Below, one piece after another: positions 62,670 through 64,000 of a DNA stretch of 64,000 bases; positions within the stretch are counted from its first letter, which is position 1; every line of letters starts with the position of its first letter. Source of the stretch: an uncultured Erysipelotrichaceae bacterium (GTDB lineage Bacteria > Bacillota_I > Bacilli_A > Erysipelotrichales > Coprobacillaceae); contig CAJUOS010000001.1 of the NCBI GenBank assembly GCA_910588075.1, positions 89,586 through 153,585 of the forward strand, read 5' to 3'. The notes under the pieces were generated by a model, which saw only the letters and a program-made list of their open reading frames with translations, had not been told where the DNA came from and did not search any database. The position numbers and the translations under genes are program-made.

Positions 62670-63926
62670 ATGCCATATATAACAAACATATTTGCAAGAC
62701 AAGTTTTAGATTCAAGAGGTTTCCCTACAATTGAAGTAGAAGTACATTGTGATAGTGGTGATATGGGAAAAGCCATCGTTCCTTCTGGAGCTTCTACTGG
62801 AATATATGAAGCACATGAATTAAGAGATGGTAATAAAGAATGTTTTTTAGGAAAAAGTGTTTTTAAAGCAGTAAATCATGTTAATGATATTATTCAAAAT
62901 CATTTACTTGGTTTTGATGTTACAAAACAAAGATTAATTGATCAAGAACTTATTCAATTAGATGGAACACCTAATAAATCACGTCTAGGTGCTAATGCTA
63001 TTTTAGGTGTTTCCCTTGCTTGTGCTAATTGTGCAAGTCATTACTATGATATACCACTTTATCAATATATTGGAGGATGTAATGCCCATATCCTTCCTAT
63101 ACCAATGATGAATATCATTAATGGTGGAGCTCATGCTGATAATCCTTTAGATTTTCAAGAATTTATGATTGTCCCAGTAGGTGCTCATAGTATCAAACAA
63201 GCCTTAGAGATGGGTTCAACAGTTTTTCATCATTTAAAAAATATTTTAAAGAAAAAAGGTTTAAATACTTCTGTAGGAGATGAAGGTGGATTTGCACCTA
63301 TGCTAGAAGATAATGATACTGCTCTTCAAGCAATCATCGAAGCTATTCAAGCAGCTGGTTATCAACCTCAAGAAGATATTTGTATTGCTTTGGATGTAGC
63401 ATCTAGTGAATTCTATAAAGATGGACATTATCATATGCAAGGAAAAGATTATACTTCACAAGAATTAATAACTTATTATCAAAATTTATGTCAACATTAT
63501 CCAATTATTTCTATTGAAGATGGTTTAGACCAAGATGATACAGAAGGCTGGAAAAATTTAACTAAGGAACTATCGTCTATTATGTTAGTTGGAGATGATT
63601 TGTTTGTTACTAACAAAGAAAGATTACAAATGGGTATAGATGCACAAATAGCTAATGCTATTTTAATCAAAGTAAATCAAATTGGAACATTAACAGAAAC
63701 ATTAGATGCTATTGAATTAGCAAAAAGAAATCAATACAAAATTATTGTTTCACATCGTTCTGGAGAAACAGAAGATACATTTATAGCAGATTTAGCTGTT
63801 GCAACTAATGCAGGATTTATTAAAACAGGTTCATTATCAAGAAGTGAAAGAATTGCTAAATATAATCAATTAATAAGGATTGAGGAAGATATTATTCCTA
63901 CACAAAGTTATGGTTTCAAAAAATAA
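62670..63926 (+). CDS. eno: Enolase
   Basis: 418 residues from ATG 62670 (AAAAAGGAGTG upstream). Family motifs: DSRGFPTIEVEV, IVPSGASTGIYEA, GDEGGFAP, ISIEDGLDQDD, VGDDLFVTN and HRSGETEDTFIADLAVA, with LIKVNQIGT. Converts 2-phosphoglycerate to phosphoenolpyruvate. It is a glycolytic housekeeping gene, and marks the return to host sequence. Confidence 0.97.
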   Translation: MPYITNIFARQVLDSRGFPTIEVEVHCDSGDMGKAIVPSGASTGIYEAHELRDGNKECFLGKSVFKAVNHVNDIIQNHLLGFDVTKQRLIDQELIQLDGTPNKSRLGANAILGVSLACANCASHYYDIPLYQYIGGCNAHILPIPMMNIINGGAHADNPLDFQEFMIVPVGAHSIKQALEMGSTVFHHLKNILKKKGLNTSVGDEGGFAPMLEDNDTALQAIIEAIQAAGYQPQEDICIALDVASSEFYKDGHYHMQGKDYTSQELITYYQNLCQHYPIISIEDGLDQDDTEGWKNLTKELSSIMLVGDDLFVTNKERLQMGIDAQIANAILIKVNQIGTLTETLDAIELAKRNQYKIIVSHRSGETEDTFIADLAVATNAGFIKTGSLSRSERIAKYNQLIRIEEDIIPTQSYGFKK

Positions 63927-64000
63927 AAAAGTTCAATATGAACTTTTTTTGGCTCTATAATATAACTGGAGGATTTAAATAATTCTTCAGTTTTCTTTTC

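Noticed and set aside
1..64000. CRISPR array
   Set aside because: No series of regularly spaced 25-40 base repeats; the only short iterated motifs are the two 30-bp elements, too few and too far apart.

Overview
The window is a very AT-rich low-GC Firmicutes chromosome, read here as an Erysipelotrichia/Coprobacillaceae-type gut bacterium. This is an inference from base composition, AGGAGG-type ribosome sites and gene content (RNase HIII, MutS2, DUF1836, a tryptophan T-box ABC transporter). The species cannot be fixed from the sequence alone. It falls into two host blocks and one complete temperate prophage.

Host block 1 (1-22530) holds mostly housekeeping genes. They are: mutS2 (cut by the window edge) with a cvpA-like gene; rnhC; a dCMP deaminase; rluD with lspA; a hemolysin III family protein; a DUF1836 regulator; a membrane-anchored MutS-like ATPase; uppP; a GNAT acetyltransferase broken by an in-frame stop; a ferredoxin; an rlmD/trmA-type rRNA methyltransferase; pepD; two MATE exporters; an rsuA-like pseudouridine synthase overlapping a small ParB-like gene; an RpiR regulator; a trpXYZ-type ABC importer behind a tryptophan T-box; a prepilin peptidase; and a PF11449-like metal permease.

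The prophage (22531-61335, about 38.8 kb) is bounded by a 25-bp near-identical direct repeat, with a tyrosine integrase ending 7 bases from the right copy. Read right to left it contains the integrase, an accessory region (60.3-53.7 kb) and a CI/Cro switch with two identical palindromic operators. Next come early and replication genes (Sak4-like ATPase, SSB-like protein, ERCC4 nuclease, initiator, DnaB-like helicase), a homing-type HNH gene, an ArpU/RinA-like late regulator and a RelBE-type toxin-antitoxin pair. Then follow a two-gene cargo unit, a tRNA-Arg(CCU)-like gene, an A118-like packaging, head and tail module, the lysis genes and a lone ATPase cargo gene.

The most interesting material is in the prophage. 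A DUF3800 gene lies between two strongly folded non-coding RNAs, with its promoter-side RNA overlapping the integrase start. A MuF-type minor capsid protein carries a C-terminal HEFAH metallopeptidase (toxin-like) domain followed by a small acidic gene. Two separate cargo units 20 kb apart share an identical 30-bp iteron element just downstream of terminators. A DUF3892-like gene on the opposite strand is enclosed by 24-bp inverted repeats. A 38-residue hydrophobic peptide gene has a Shine-Dalgarno that can pair with its own mRNA 3' end, as in type I toxins. A ParB-like protein is paired with a Dam-type methylase.

These parts suggest a functional temperate siphovirus that carries several candidate defence or conflict modules at its cargo positions.
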